A DNA stretch of 64,000 bases from Phycisphaerae bacterium (GTDB lineage Bacteria > Planctomycetota > Phycisphaerae > Phycisphaerales > SM1A02): NCBI GenBank assembly GCA_016795035.1, contig JAEUIT010000097.1, forward strand, positions 355,786-419,785, written 5' to 3'. Shown in pieces: positions 19,236 through 28,231 of this stretch. The translations under genes and the position numbers were made by a program. The notes under the pieces are model-generated. The model saw only the letters and a list, made by a program, of their open reading frames with translations, did no database searches and was not told the origin of the DNA. How positions within the stretch are numbered: the stretch's first letter is position 1; each line of letters opens with the position of its first letter.

Positions 19236-21758
19236 ATGCTCGACGTCGCGCCGCTCCTCGTTGCGTTGCTGCTCTTTGCGGCAACGTTGACGTTCGGACG
19301 CTGGCTCGTCGGACACCGCGATCGTTCGACTCCGCGTTGCAGGCGCTGCGGGGCCGATGCGCGGCCGCACGCGTGGGACGACCCGCCGACCTGCGCCTGC
19401 GGCCACTCGCTCTCCGCGCCGGGCGGGATCCGCCTTCCGCGCCGGCGGCGGCGGCGTCTTCTCGTCGTTGCCGCCGTCGCGGCGCTCGCGGCCGTGGCGC
19501 TCGGGGCTTGGAGCGTGCAGGTGCGTAGCGGCGGCGCCGGATGGACGAACCGGCTCCCGGCGCGGGTGCTGGCGTGGCTTGCGCCGGTCGTCGCCGAGTA
19601 CGACGACTTCGAGCTCCTGCGCCGTTCCCGGCAGCGGATCTCGCCCTCCGAGGCGGAGGCGCTCCTCGATGCCCAGCTTCGGCTCGTGAGCCAAGGCTCG
19701 GCGCAGAACGAGTCGATCGTGACGGAGGTGGTCCGAACGTTGTCGAGCGTCGCACAGCCGCGCGGCGCGCTGGCCGATCGCGTCGCGTCGTGGCGCGCCG
19801 GCGCGTTGCTCGCGGGCGTGACGCCGCGCGAGACCGGAACCACGATCGATCTCGCCGTTCCGACGGAGATCGGTCTCGACCCGGGCTTTCCCATGTACGT
19901 GCGACCGCTCGAGGTGCGGATCGACGACGTGGCGGTTCCGTTCCGGTCGGTGAACGCGCTCGAGAGCGGGTGGCTCAGCGTTGCAGGTGCCGCGGCACGC
20001 ATCGACGTTCCGTTGATGGTCGCGCGGGATCCGGCGTCCGTCGTCGTCGAGGTCGAAGTCATCTTGGCCCCCGGGCTCTCGTCCGAGGTCCGCCATCGAC
20101 TCGTCCCGACATTCGGTCCCGACCCCCTCGCGTGGGGCGTTCCCATGGGCCGCGTGCGGACCTCGGTCACGGGAGTCGACGCGCTTGCGGTGTCGCCGAA
20201 CACGACGTTCGCGTCCCCCGTCGTCGCGCGGATGCCGGCCCCCTGGCTCTACCGCAGCGGCGCGTGGGGCTGGTTCGTGGAACCGATGACCCCGCGAGTC
20301 ACCTATCCGGTCGTCGAACGATGTCGCCACCTGGCCATCGGAGCGCTCGGCGTTGCAGCCGGGCTGTTGGCATTCATCGCACTCGTGCTCGCGCGCACGG
20401 TGGCGCGGCGCCGCGCCCGACTCATGCCGCCCGCCTGCCGGCGCTGCGACGCGCTTCTTCGCGGCGATGCGACCCATTTGCCCGAGCGGTGCACCGAGTG
20501 CGGCCATGCGACGACGGGGGCCGGCGCCGTGCTGTACGCGCGACCGCCCGTTCGCCGTGTGGCGTTCGTCGTGGCATTGAGCGTCTTCCTCTCCGGCGCC
20601 GCGATCGCCGTGGGGCTCTGGGGATCGATCGGGGCGCGGCGGCTCGACCGCGCGCTCGTCGTTGCTCTCGTCACGCCCGAGGCGTACGGCGCGTGGTACG
20701 GCGCGGTCGCGCTCGACCGCGAGTACGGTCGCGGCGCCGACGCGCGGCGCGACTGGGCCTGGAGTCGCCTGCCGACGCCGGAGCACATGTCGAACGCCGA
20801 TCGACTCGTGGCGACGCGCGCCGCGGCCGACGTCGTCATGCGCGACTGGCGCGGGCATGAGGATCTCTTGCAAGGCGTCGCACGACACGTCGGGCAGAGT
20901 TGCTTCGCGAGCCTCGGCCGGGCGCTGCAGCGCGCCGTCGCGGCGGACATCGTCGATCGTGACGCGGCGCTCGCGACGATTCGCGAGATGATCCAAGCGG
21001 CAAGCCTCGCGGATCTCGGCGTGCCGCTCGCCGTACGCGTCGGCAAGCCGTTCCGTGTTGTGGCGAGGTCGCTGTCGAGCGAAACGGCAGTGGTCGTGCG
21101 CGAGGTCCGGGCCGACGGGACGAAGGGCGCCTGGTCACGGCCCGACGACTGCATGTTCGACGCGCCGAAGGAGCCCGGCGAGTTCTCGCTCACCCTCGAG
21201 TGGGGGATCGTCTTCGTCGAAATGAACGAGCAGTTGAAGGCGTTGGCTGCAACGACGATCGAGGAGCGCCTCGAGATGTTCCCGCTGACAGGGCGCGAGA
21301 CGCGGTCGATCGTCGCGCTTGCCGACACCGAAGGCGACATCGAGCTCACCGACGCGCGATTCGACCCGATCATGGCCGTGCCCGAGGTTCTGCTCTACCT
21401 TCGGCCCGCGGGCGAGCATGTCGAGGCGACGATCGCCGCGTGGCTCTATGGCTACAACGTCGGCCTTCGCGGCGAGTGGACGCTCGAACTTCCCGGCGGT
21501 GCCGTCGTGGCGGCCTCCGGGCAGAGCGGTTCGAACGCGGTCGGCATCGGACGGCGGCCCGATGGGGCTCCCGAGCGCATCGTCGCGCGCTACCGACCCA
21601 TCGCCGCTGGCGCGGCGGGCGAGCCGCGGCGGGGGCGCGGCCCGTCATTCATTTGGGCTGCGCCGACCGAGATCGTCTTCGAACGACGAGCGTGGCGCGA
21701 GAACGACGACGCCGACCCCGACCGAGTGTGGGTGTACGCGCGAGTGCGCGACCCGTAG
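19236..21758 (+). CDS. Large membrane protein with two zinc ribbons
   Basis: 840 residues, by far the longest of the zinc-ribbon proteins here. A first membrane helix (res. 6-25) is followed by ribbon 1 (CRRCGADARPHAWDDPPTC then CGHSL), a basic stretch and a second helix (about 75-93). An extracytoplasmic domain of about 260 residues ends in a helix near 370-390, followed by ribbon 2 (CRRCDALLRGDATHLPERCTECGH) at about 402, another helix (about 445-465) and a C-terminal region of about 370 residues rich in beta structure. No enzyme motif is visible. The two-fold ribbon-helix arrangement suggests internal duplication. It starts the array of related genes that runs to 26.3 kb. Confidence 0.7.
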   Translation: MLDVAPLLVALLLFAATLTFGRWLVGHRDRSTPRCRRCGADARPHAWDDPPTCACGHSLSAPGGIRLPRRRRRRLLVVAAVAALAAVALGAWSVQVRSGGAGWTNRLPARVLAWLAPVVAEYDDFELLRRSRQRISPSEAEALLDAQLRLVSQGSAQNESIVTEVVRTLSSVAQPRGALADRVASWRAGALLAGVTPRETGTTIDLAVPTEIGLDPGFPMYVRPLEVRIDDVAVPFRSVNALESGWLSVAGAAARIDVPLMVARDPASVVVEVEVILAPGLSSEVRHRLVPTFGPDPLAWGVPMGRVRTSVTGVDALAVSPNTTFASPVVARMPAPWLYRSGAWGWFVEPMTPRVTYPVVERCRHLAIGALGVAAGLLAFIALVLARTVARRRARLMPPACRRCDALLRGDATHLPERCTECGHATTGAGAVLYARPPVRRVAFVVALSVFLSGAAIAVGLWGSIGARRLDRALVVALVTPEAYGAWYGAVALDREYGRGADARRDWAWSRLPTPEHMSNADRLVATRAAADVVMRDWRGHEDLLQGVARHVGQSCFASLGRALQRAVAADIVDRDAALATIREMIQAASLADLGVPLAVRVGKPFRVVARSLSSETAVVVREVRADGTKGAWSRPDDCMFDAPKEPGEFSLTLEWGIVFVEMNEQLKALAATTIEERLEMFPLTGRETRSIVALADTEGDIELTDARFDPIMAVPEVLLYLRPAGEHVEATIAAWLYGYNVGLRGEWTLELPGGAVVAASGQSGSNAVGIGRRPDGAPERIVARYRPIAAGAAGEPRRGRGPSFIWAAPTEIVFERRAWRENDDADPDRVWVYARVRDP

Positions 21759-21871
21759 GACCGTCCGCATTGACGAACGGATTGGTTGCAACGTGGAGTC
21801 GAACGGGCTCGCAATCGGGAACATCTTGGCATGAAGTTCGTATTGAACGGCGTTCCGGACGAGGAGGCGCC

Positions 21872-22513
21872 ATGCCTGACGGTCGGGCCAAACGACAGCC
21901 ACGTTGGCGATTTCGGTGCGCGTGCGGCACGTGCCGTCAGGCACTCCTTCCGGACCAGACGACGTGTCCGGAATGCGGCAGCGAGCGAGAAGGGACGGAG
22001 TTCTGCGTCGAGGCCGACGCCCCCAGGGACCTTGCGCCGGAGACGTCGGCGGCGCGAGGCTGCGGCGTCGTCTTTGCCACGCTCGCCTGCATGCTTTTCC
22101 TCCTCGGCTTCGTCAGCGAGACGTTGCAGGGCCGCGACAGCGGGATGCTCGTCACGCTCGTCGGATGTATGACGCTCGTCATTGTGTCGATCGTCATCCT
22201 TGGGATTGGCCAAGTGGTGCACACCGAGGTGATCAAGATTCCCGCCTGGTCGGAGCGTTGGGCGCTCGAGGGCGACGCCATTCGAATCGACGAGCGGCGG
22301 ATCGCGCTCGCAGATCTCCGATCGCTCGAGTTCTTTGCCATGACGCCCGCAGGTATCCCGGCGATTGACGTGTGCGTACCGGCGGAGGGCGGCACCGCCA
22401 CCGCGACGGAGCGTCTGTACCTGCCGTGCGACGTGAGCTTGGCGGAGTCGGCGTGGCGCTGCATCGAGGCGCGCCGGAAGGCGCGGCTGCCAGACAGCTG
22501 CAACGTAGACTGA
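21872..22513 (+). CDS. Zinc-ribbon membrane protein, type A copy 1
   Basis: 213 residues. A strong GAGGAGG ribosome site precedes the ATG. The N-terminal ribbon is CACGTCRQALLPDQTTCPECGS; two membrane helices follow (about 66-83 and 91-113), then a PH-like beta domain including ALEGDAIRIDERRIALADLR and ERLYLPCDVSLAESAWRCIE. It is a clear paralogue of the gene at 24479, which shares the RWxFxCxCxxCRQxLLP start and the LYLPCDxxxAExAWR ending. The 3' end carries the CTGCAACGTAGA motif, giving the C-terminal residues CNVD, immediately before the next gene. Function unknown. Confidence 0.7.
   Translation: MPDGRAKRQPRWRFRCACGTCRQALLPDQTTCPECGSEREGTEFCVEADAPRDLAPETSAARGCGVVFATLACMLFLLGFVSETLQGRDSGMLVTLVGCMTLVIVSIVILGIGQVVHTEVIKIPAWSERWALEGDAIRIDERRIALADLRSLEFFAMTPAGIPAIDVCVPAEGGTATATERLYLPCDVSLAESAWRCIEARRKARLPDSCNVD
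22506..22511 (+). promoter_or_regulatory. -10 box of gene at 22521
   Basis: TAGACT, nine bases before the GTG at 22521. It directly follows the CTGCAACG motif, an arrangement repeated at 25106-25128. Confidence 0.45.
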
Positions 22514-22520
22514 GGGAGCC

Positions 22521-23222
22521 GTGGCGCCGGATCCGATAGCAACCTCCGAAGGTCTCTGTTGCAGGTCATGCGGATACGTGCAGATCCCGTCGCAGCCGCG
22601 CTGCTCGGAGTGCGCCGAACCGACGCTCTGCTACCGCGTTGCCGGCTTTCAGCCCGATCGTCCGGTGTCGGAACCGAACATCATCGATCGCATCCTCTTC
22701 ACGCCATTGTCCATGCGGGTCATGGGACTTTTCGCCGGCGGTGCGCTCGTATTGGCTGGGGAACTGCTTGAGCAGGCGTTCGTGAGCCTCACGGGTTGCG
22801 TGCTCACCCTCGCGGCGCTCTTCATGTTCTTCGATTGGTTTCGCGGATTTCGAAAGGTCGCTCGCCTGGGAGCCGCCGGTCGACCGCTCGTGGGGGAAGG
22901 GCTCGTCTGGCATGTGGAAGGAACGCGCCTCTCGGTCGGCCGAAGTCTCACCGTCGATGATCGCTACCGAAGTCTGGAGAACGCATTCGATGTCGAGGCG
23001 TGGCCGATCGGCAAACACTCCATGTGGACGCTCGTCGTTCGCTTCGAAGTGCCGCCCGACGTTCCCCGCCGGGTGGCCGAGGGCGGGAAGCTCGACGAGC
23101 GAATCCTCATCTGCTGCAACGAGGAGACGGCGATCGCCGTGCACGATCACCTCGGGCGAATCATCCGCGACGCACGATCGGGATACACGCATGAGCGGCT
23201 CGCACACACCGTCGATGCGTGA
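22521..23222 (+). CDS. Zinc-ribbon membrane protein, type B copy 1
   Basis: 233 residues from GTG. The N-terminal ribbon is CCRSCGYVQIPSQPRCSECA; the usual last glycine is alanine. Two membrane helices (about 70-88 and 92-112) are followed by a PH-like domain with WHVEGTRLSVGRSLTVDDRY. The first half of the 396-residue protein at 25128 is its paralogue (WHVQGVRLSIGRTANVDDRF), though that copy lacks the two helices in this position. It lies 7 bases after the type A gene and probably has its own leaderless start. Confidence 0.68.
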   Translation: MAPDPIATSEGLCCRSCGYVQIPSQPRCSECAEPTLCYRVAGFQPDRPVSEPNIIDRILFTPLSMRVMGLFAGGALVLAGELLEQAFVSLTGCVLTLAALFMFFDWFRGFRKVARLGAAGRPLVGEGLVWHVEGTRLSVGRSLTVDDRYRSLENAFDVEAWPIGKHSMWTLVVRFEVPPDVPRRVAEGGKLDERILICCNEETAIAVHDHLGRIIRDARSGYTHERLAHTVDA

Positions 23223-23288
23223 GTGTTGCCTCGAGTCCACGTCCGCGTTCGCCGCGGCCGGAGTCGCAAGCCGGCTCCCCGCTGCGGC

Positions 23289-23294
23289 TATGGT
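23289..23294 (+). promoter_or_regulatory. -10 box of gene at 23304
   Basis: TATGGT, nine bases before the GTG at 23304, with the same spacing as the neighbouring paralogues (GCGCGGATC spacer versus GCGGGCATC at 25119). Confidence 0.45.
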
Positions 23295-23303
23295 GCGCGG
23301 ATC

Positions 23304-24380
23304 GTGACGACGGACACGGCCTTCGTGAAGTCGATCGCGGGTGCGCGGTGCTCGTGCGCGGAGTGCGACTACGACCTCTTGCCGGACCAGGTGGCGTGTC
23401 CGGAGTGCGGTGCGTCGACGGAAGATCGTGTGTTCTCGCTGCCGGCGTGGGATGACGCGCCGCCGGAGGGTGTGGGACAGCGCGTTACGGGTTGCATCAG
23501 GCCATTGATGTTTGTCCTATTCCTCATGTCGCTCGGCGTGACGGTCGCAGAGGCCATGTTCGCCGGGCGCGGAGGATGGCTTCTCTTTGGATGCCTCACT
23601 CCCATCGTTCTCTTGGGAGTTCTCTGCGTTGCAGGTGGGTTGTGGTATCTCTTCCAACGAGTGTCGCTGGAAGAGCCAACGAGCGCCGACAGCCGGCTTC
23701 GCTTCTCGAGGAGGGAGCTGAAGCGAGCGAACGACGACGGGCAGGCGGGGCGTCTCGACGAGAACGTGCCGTGGAGTGAGGTGACGGAGGTGCGCGCGGA
23801 GCCCACCTCAAGATCGCTCTTGTGGAAGATCGTGATCGATTGCGGCCTTCATGGTCCGCTTCGCCGCGACTCGGAAACGTGGGGCGACGAGCGAATCAGC
23901 GTGTTCGTCTGCGGAGGCGATCGAAATGCGAAGCTCGTTGTCGAGTTGCTCTCGCAGTTCGCGTCGGCCGGAAGACGAGCCTCCAAGAGCGACCTCGTCG
24001 AGGTCGTCGAACCGATTCGACTGATGGGATATCGATCGTGGCTTCGCGCGTGGTTCGGAGGCGCCCCTTCAAAGATCGTGATCGGACCCACGCATGTCGA
24101 ATTCGGGGACGCGGCCCTCGCGGCTCTTGAAGACCTTGCGCCCGCAAGCGTGCACTCGTTCATCCGAGGGCGGGCGCGCGGCACGTTGCTGCAGGTCATG
24201 TGGGTGTATAGGGGCAAGAACGGACGTCACCGACCCTTCCGGGGCATCAGCCTTCTCGTCGTTGCGGCGCCGGGTCTAACCCGGACCGAGCGCAAGGCTC
24301 GGTGCAACGAGATTCGCGCCGCCATCGAAACGCAACGTCGACAGGCGATCCTCCGCGCTGCCGCGAAGCCACCGGCGTGA
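23304..24380 (+). CDS. Zinc-ribbon membrane protein, type C copy 1
   Basis: About 358 residues starting at the GTG at 23304, chosen because a TATGGT box lies nine bases upstream and because the longer open frame adds only a basic, repeat-poor extension. The ribbon is CSCAECDYDLLPDQVACPECG; two helices follow (around 72-90 and 96-118), then two PH-like beta regions (WSEVTEVRAEPTSRSLLWKI and IVIGPTHVEFGDAALAAL). It corresponds in position and layout to the second half of the fused protein at 25128. Family uncharacterised. Confidence 0.65.
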   Translation: MTTDTAFVKSIAGARCSCAECDYDLLPDQVACPECGASTEDRVFSLPAWDDAPPEGVGQRVTGCIRPLMFVLFLMSLGVTVAEAMFAGRGGWLLFGCLTPIVLLGVLCVAGGLWYLFQRVSLEEPTSADSRLRFSRRELKRANDDGQAGRLDENVPWSEVTEVRAEPTSRSLLWKIVIDCGLHGPLRRDSETWGDERISVFVCGGDRNAKLVVELLSQFASAGRRASKSDLVEVVEPIRLMGYRSWLRAWFGGAPSKIVIGPTHVEFGDAALAALEDLAPASVHSFIRGRARGTLLQVMWVYRGKNGRHRPFRGISLLVVAAPGLTRTERKARCNEIRAAIETQRRQAILRAAAKPPA

Positions 24381-24478
24381 GCAGGGCCTCCTGCAACGCG
24401 GAGCCAATCTCATGTCTCGTCGGGAACTGCGGCGCGGAGCGCGTCGTATCGGGAGACGACTCTCGAAGGACGTGACCC

Positions 24479-25174
24479 ATGAACACACGCCTCCCACGAG
24501 ACCGAGCGCGCTGGCGCTTCTCGTGCCGCTGCGAAGAGTGCCGACAGACGCTTCTCCCGTCGCAGGGCGCGTGCCCCGAGTGCGGTGCGACGCGCGATCC
24601 CGACACGTTCCGCGTCGAGGCGCTGAGCGCCGGCGGTCGTGCCGCATGGCATGACACGGCGCGCGGATGCCTCATCGTTCCGGCAATCATCATCGGTGCG
24701 GTGATCCTGATCGTCGTGCTGGCCTCCTTCATCCGGGATAGCGACGGGCTTGGCCTCTTCTGCTTCGCCGCGCCGATCGGCGTGGTGGTGGTGTCGCTCC
24801 TCGTCCTGACGCTCGGCGACTTCGCCCGGCTCATCGCCTCCGACGTTCCGCAGTGGAGCTCGTACTGGGCCGTGGAGCGAGGGTCGATCTGGATCGACGG
24901 CGGTCGAATTCCGGCCGACAACATCGAGTCGGCGACGTACTCGGCGACCTCCGACCTCGGCATGCCGATGGTCGAGGTCCGCGTTGCAGGCCAATACGTC
25001 GACCTCACGACTCGGCACAAGCTGTACCTGCCGTGCGATCCCACGATTGCCGAAGCCGCGTGGCGCTCCGTCGAACGGCAACGACGCCCCGCGGACTCGA
25101 GCGCCTGCAACGTAGAATGCGGGCATCGTGAAGATCGGCAGTGTCGCGACAACCGAGGGCCTGCGTTGCCGTGA
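24479..25174 (+). CDS. Zinc-ribbon membrane protein, type A copy 2
   Basis: 231 residues. The ribbon is CRCEECRQTLLPSQGACPECG; two membrane helices (about 67-86 and 97-117) and a PH-like domain ending KLYLPCDPTIAEAAWRSVER follow. It is the tandem paralogue of the gene at 21872. Its last codons run past the CTGCAACGTAGAATG junction into the first 47 bases of the next gene, whereas copy 1 stops at that junction, so the extra 15-20 residues are probably a late read-through extension of the frame. Confidence 0.68.
   Translation: MNTRLPRDRARWRFSCRCEECRQTLLPSQGACPECGATRDPDTFRVEALSAGGRAAWHDTARGCLIVPAIIIGAVILIVVLASFIRDSDGLGLFCFAAPIGVVVVSLLVLTLGDFARLIASDVPQWSSYWAVERGSIWIDGGRIPADNIESATYSATSDLGMPMVEVRVAGQYVDLTTRHKLYLPCDPTIAEAAWRSVERQRRPADSSACNVECGHREDRQCRDNRGPALP
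25113..25118 (+). promoter_or_regulatory. -10 box of gene at 25128
   Basis: TAGAAT, nine bases before the GTG at 25128 and directly after a CTGCAACG motif, inside the end of the preceding gene. Confidence 0.45.
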
Positions 25175-26318
25175 GTGCGACTATCCGCAGTTGTCGCAGC
25201 ATGTGAAGTGCTCCGAGTGCGGAGCCGACGCGCTTCGGTTTCGCGTGGTCGGATATCAGTTCGATCGCTCGCTGAACGCGAGCTCCGGCGCTGGCACCGG
25301 AACGGGTCCGCGCTTCGGCGGTGCGTCGCTTCCTGCCGGGGCGAGGCTCTTCTGGCACGTGCAGGGAGTGCGGCTCTCGATCGGCCGGACCGCGAACGTC
25401 GACGATCGGTTCCGCGCGCTTCGCGGCGCGCTCGACGTCCGACTCGAGTCGCTGCGCGACGAGACCCTCTGGCGGATCTGGATTCCGTTTCAGACCGACG
25501 AAGGCGAGACGACCGCGACGTGGCAGCTTCCCCGCGCCCGCGACGAGCAGATCGTCGTCTGGTGCGGTCCGACGTCGGCGATCGAGATCGCGACGCAGCT
25601 CCGCGCGTTCGTATGCGAGGCGCGCGGACTGACGGAGCTGCCGACGCCGCTCGTTGCAGGGGTGCGCAACGCGCCGACTCTGCAACGGGTCGGCTGGTCC
25701 TGCGCCGATTGCGGCTACGCGCTGGCCGCAGGCGACGGGCGATGCGCCGAGTGCGGAGGCGTGCGGCCGGAATGGAGGCTGCGCGGTCGCTGCCCCACGG
25801 CGCGGTCCGCGACGGGCAAGACCTCGTCGAGGCTGCAACGACGAGTCGTCGTGGTCGCGCTCCTCTCGGCCTTCACGTTCTTCCTTGCGCTCGCCAATCT
25901 CGTGCCGTCGAAGCCCGCATGGATGCTCCTCTCGACCGTCGCGAGCCTCGTCGTCGGCACTGCCGTGGCAGCCTCAATCGCGTTCGCCCCCAAGCTGCGT
26001 GCGAACAGCGCGGAGGCGCCCGCGGACTTCTCATGGCACGTCTCTGACGCGATCCTCGAGATCGGCTCGCCGCTCGATCCGTGGTACGTGCTTCCGCTTG
26101 AGGCGATCCGCAGCGTGCGCGTGGAGCCGACCGGCACCGACACGCAGTGGCGAATCACGCTCGACGTCGACAGGGCACCGACCAAGATGCACGCGCTGCA
26201 GCCGAACGTCTTTGGCGGCGGACTGCAGATCGTGATCAACGCGCGGCGCGACGAAGCGGACGGCGTGTGCGACAGCCTTCTTGATCTGGTGCGCCGAGCG
26301 CGCGGCACCGGCTCGTGA
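25128..26318 (+). CDS. Double zinc-ribbon membrane protein, B-C fusion
   Basis: 396 residues from GTG. Ribbon 1 is CRECDYPQLSQHVKCSECG, followed by a PH-like domain (WHVQGVRLSIGRTANVDDRF) and then ribbon 2, CADCGYALAAGDGRCAECGG at about residue 190, two membrane helices (about 238-256 and 262-283) and a second PH-like domain (WHVSDAILEIGSPLDPWYVL). The first half matches the protein at 22521 and the second half matches the layout of that at 23304, so it looks like a fusion of a type B and a type C gene after tandem duplication. The stop abuts the convergent glutathione peroxidase gene. Confidence 0.7.
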   Translation: MKIGSVATTEGLRCRECDYPQLSQHVKCSECGADALRFRVVGYQFDRSLNASSGAGTGTGPRFGGASLPAGARLFWHVQGVRLSIGRTANVDDRFRALRGALDVRLESLRDETLWRIWIPFQTDEGETTATWQLPRARDEQIVVWCGPTSAIEIATQLRAFVCEARGLTELPTPLVAGVRNAPTLQRVGWSCADCGYALAAGDGRCAECGGVRPEWRLRGRCPTARSATGKTSSRLQRRVVVVALLSAFTFFLALANLVPSKPAWMLLSTVASLVVGTAVAASIAFAPKLRANSAEAPADFSWHVSDAILEIGSPLDPWYVLPLEAIRSVRVEPTGTDTQWRITLDVDRAPTKMHALQPNVFGGGLQIVINARRDEADGVCDSLLDLVRRARGTGS

Positions 26319-26924
26319 TCACTTGGGCGCCGGCGCCGCGAGCGCCTTCTCGATCGCCGCGCGAAGGTCCTTGTCGTCGGGCTTGACCTTCGACTCGAAG
26401 AAGGCGATCGGCTGGCCGTCGCGACCGATCAGATACTTGCCGAAGTTCCACGACGGAAGGCTGTTCGTGCGGGCGCCGAGATAGTTGTAGATCTCGCTCT
26501 GGCCTTCGCCCGCTTTCGACTGCACCTTCGCGAACATCGGGAACGTGACGTTGTACTTCGTCGAGCAGAACGTCTTGATGTCTTCCGCCGAGCCCGGCTC
26601 CTGATTGCCGAAGTCGTTGCACGGGAACCCGAGGATCACGAAGCCCTTGTCCTTGAACTCGCCGTAGAGCTTCTCGAGCCCGGTGTACTGCGGCGTGAGG
26701 CCGCACTTGCTCGCAACGTTGACGACGAGCGAGACCTTCCTGTTGTAGTCCTTGAGGTCGACGTCCTTGCCGTCGAGCGACTTCGTCTTGAGCGTGTAGA
26801 AGCTCACGCCCTTCCACTTCTCGGCGGCCTTCGCGTCGTCGGTCGGCGTCGCGCCGCCGAGGGCGAAGAGGGAAAGCGTGGCTGTCGCGACGATGGTCGA
26901 GAGACGTGCAATGCCGAAGGCCAT
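26319..26924 (-). CDS. Exported glutathione peroxidase family protein
   Basis: 201 residues with a signal peptide (STIVATATLSLFALGGATP), so the enzyme acts outside the cytoplasm. The fold reduces peroxides with thiols, usually thioredoxin in bacteria. The active-site motif NVASKCGLTPQYTGLE holds the peroxidatic Cys (not selenocysteine), the second motif is GFPCNDFGNQEP with the conserved Gln, and the third is PSWNFGKYLIG with Trp and Asn: the whole tetrad is present. The ATG at 26924 has GGAG upstream and gives a standard signal sequence; a longer frame exists but adds only a short basic stretch. Confidence 0.93.
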   Translation of the reverse strand: MAFGIARLSTIVATATLSLFALGGATPTDDAKAAEKWKGVSFYTLKTKSLDGKDVDLKDYNRKVSLVVNVASKCGLTPQYTGLEKLYGEFKDKGFVILGFPCNDFGNQEPGSAEDIKTFCSTKYNVTFPMFAKVQSKAGEGQSEIYNYLGARTNSLPSWNFGKYLIGRDGQPIAFFESKVKPDDKDLRAAIEKALAAPAPK

Positions 26925-26990
26925 GGGGAAGCTCCGAAGGTTCGTAGGCGTGCGTGACCGCAAGCATGATCGCAGACGGCGGCGAACGGT

Positions 26991-28175
26991 TCACGCGTCC
27001 GCCGGCCGTTCGAGCCGTCGCGCGACACGGAGTCGCGCCGGCGCGAAGAAGGACACACAAAACGCGGCAATCACGCACGCCAAGGCCGACGCGGGCGTCA
27101 GGAGCCCCGCTCCCGACGCGACGGCGGCGCACGCGAGCATGGTGGGCGCCACGTTCAGCCCGACCAGCGCGGATCGCAGCGCCACCGACGCGGATTCGCC
27201 CGAGAGCGAACGGCCGAGCCACGCACCGAGCCAGCGGCCGTCCTCGGCCAGCAGGAAGTAGAGGAGGAAGACGAGGATCGCCGTTGCAGCCAGCGGTTCG
27301 ACGATGACGACGAGGAGCGCCGTCGCGCTCGTCGTCGCGGCGAACGCGACGGCATCGGCCCACCGGCGCGGAAGAAGACGAACCGCGCCCGCGCCGAGCA
27401 CGCCGGCGCCGACGGCGACCGCCGCACCCCGCAGGTCGTGTCCGCGGACGGCCGCGAGCGCGACGAGGCCGGCGCAGGCCACGCACGTGGCCACGATGCC
27501 GGCAGTCAGGATCGCGCGGTCGGCATGCTCGCCGATCGGACGCGCGATCGCGCGCTCCTCGCGATCGACGCGCCACGCGCCGCAGGCCATGATGGCTGCA
27601 ACGGCGAGCGCGTCGGTCGACGTCGCATCCTCGCCGACGAGCCGCAGCGTCACGAGAAGGAGCGCTGACGGCAGGACCGTGCACCACACCCCGAGGAGAA
27701 GGTCCGCGCCGCGCGGGCGACGCGGCCGTGCGCCGCGCGATGCGGTCGTCGCGAGAAGGGTGGCCGCGCAGATGTAGAGTGCGGCGCGCAGAGGCGTGCG
27801 CCGCTCGGCGGTCGCCGCGTCGAACGCGGCCCATGCCGCTTCGGCCTGCGTCACGAGCGTGGCTCGCGCCTCGCGGCCGTCGGCGAGCGCGGCGCCAGCC
27901 GCGAGGTCGAGCGCCGTCACCGCGCGATCGGCGGTCTCGGCTGCAACGCGAAGTTCTCGCGGGCCGCCGAAGAGCGTGTCGAACGTGGTCGGCGCGACGC
28001 GCCCGAGGATCATCGGGCCGAGCAGGACGCCGGCGGCGAGCCCCCCGAGGATCGGATGCCCGGGCACCCGAAGGCGACGCAAGCCAAGCGCGAAGATCCA
28101 TGCGAGCGCCACGACCGACGCGATCCCGACGAGCGCGGCGCCGAGCGAAGGTTGGGCGGCGGAAAGTTCGGGCAT
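26991..28175 (-). CDS. Antiporter-like multi-helix membrane protein
   Basis: About 394 residues, with ten or more hydrophobic helices. The N-terminal VPGHPILGGLAAGVLLGPMI resembles the first helices of CPA2-type Na+/H+ or K+/H+ exchangers (Pxx-GxLxxGxxLGP). Unlike those, a hydrophilic alanine-rich helix of about 60 residues (ELRVAAETADRAVTALDLAA and onward) is inserted after helix 2. The conserved aspartate pair of the ion site could not be placed, so the transport function is uncertain. The start at 28175 is the first Met that gives a clean N-terminus. It diverges from the gene at 28232. Confidence 0.6.
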   Translation of the reverse strand: MPELSAAQPSLGAALVGIASVVALAWIFALGLRRLRVPGHPILGGLAAGVLLGPMILGRVAPTTFDTLFGGPRELRVAAETADRAVTALDLAAGAALADGREARATLVTQAEAAWAAFDAATAERRTPLRAALYICAATLLATTASRGARPRRPRGADLLLGVWCTVLPSALLLVTLRLVGEDATSTDALAVAAIMACGAWRVDREERAIARPIGEHADRAILTAGIVATCVACAGLVALAAVRGHDLRGAAVAVGAGVLGAGAVRLLPRRWADAVAFAATTSATALLVVIVEPLAATAILVFLLYFLLAEDGRWLGAWLGRSLSGESASVALRSALVGLNVAPTMLACAAVASGAGLLTPASALACVIAAFCVSFFAPARLRVARRLERPADA

Positions 28176-28216
28176 CGCAGGTGCCGACGTGCGGCAGGTC
28201 GCGGCGGGAAAGGGTC

Positions 28217-28222
28217 TACAGT
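28217..28222 (+). promoter_or_regulatory. -10 box of gene at 28232
   Basis: TACAGT, nine bases before the ATG, no Shine-Dalgarno sequence between; leaderless transcription is likely. Confidence 0.55.
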
Positions 28223-28231
28223 AGCCGCCCC

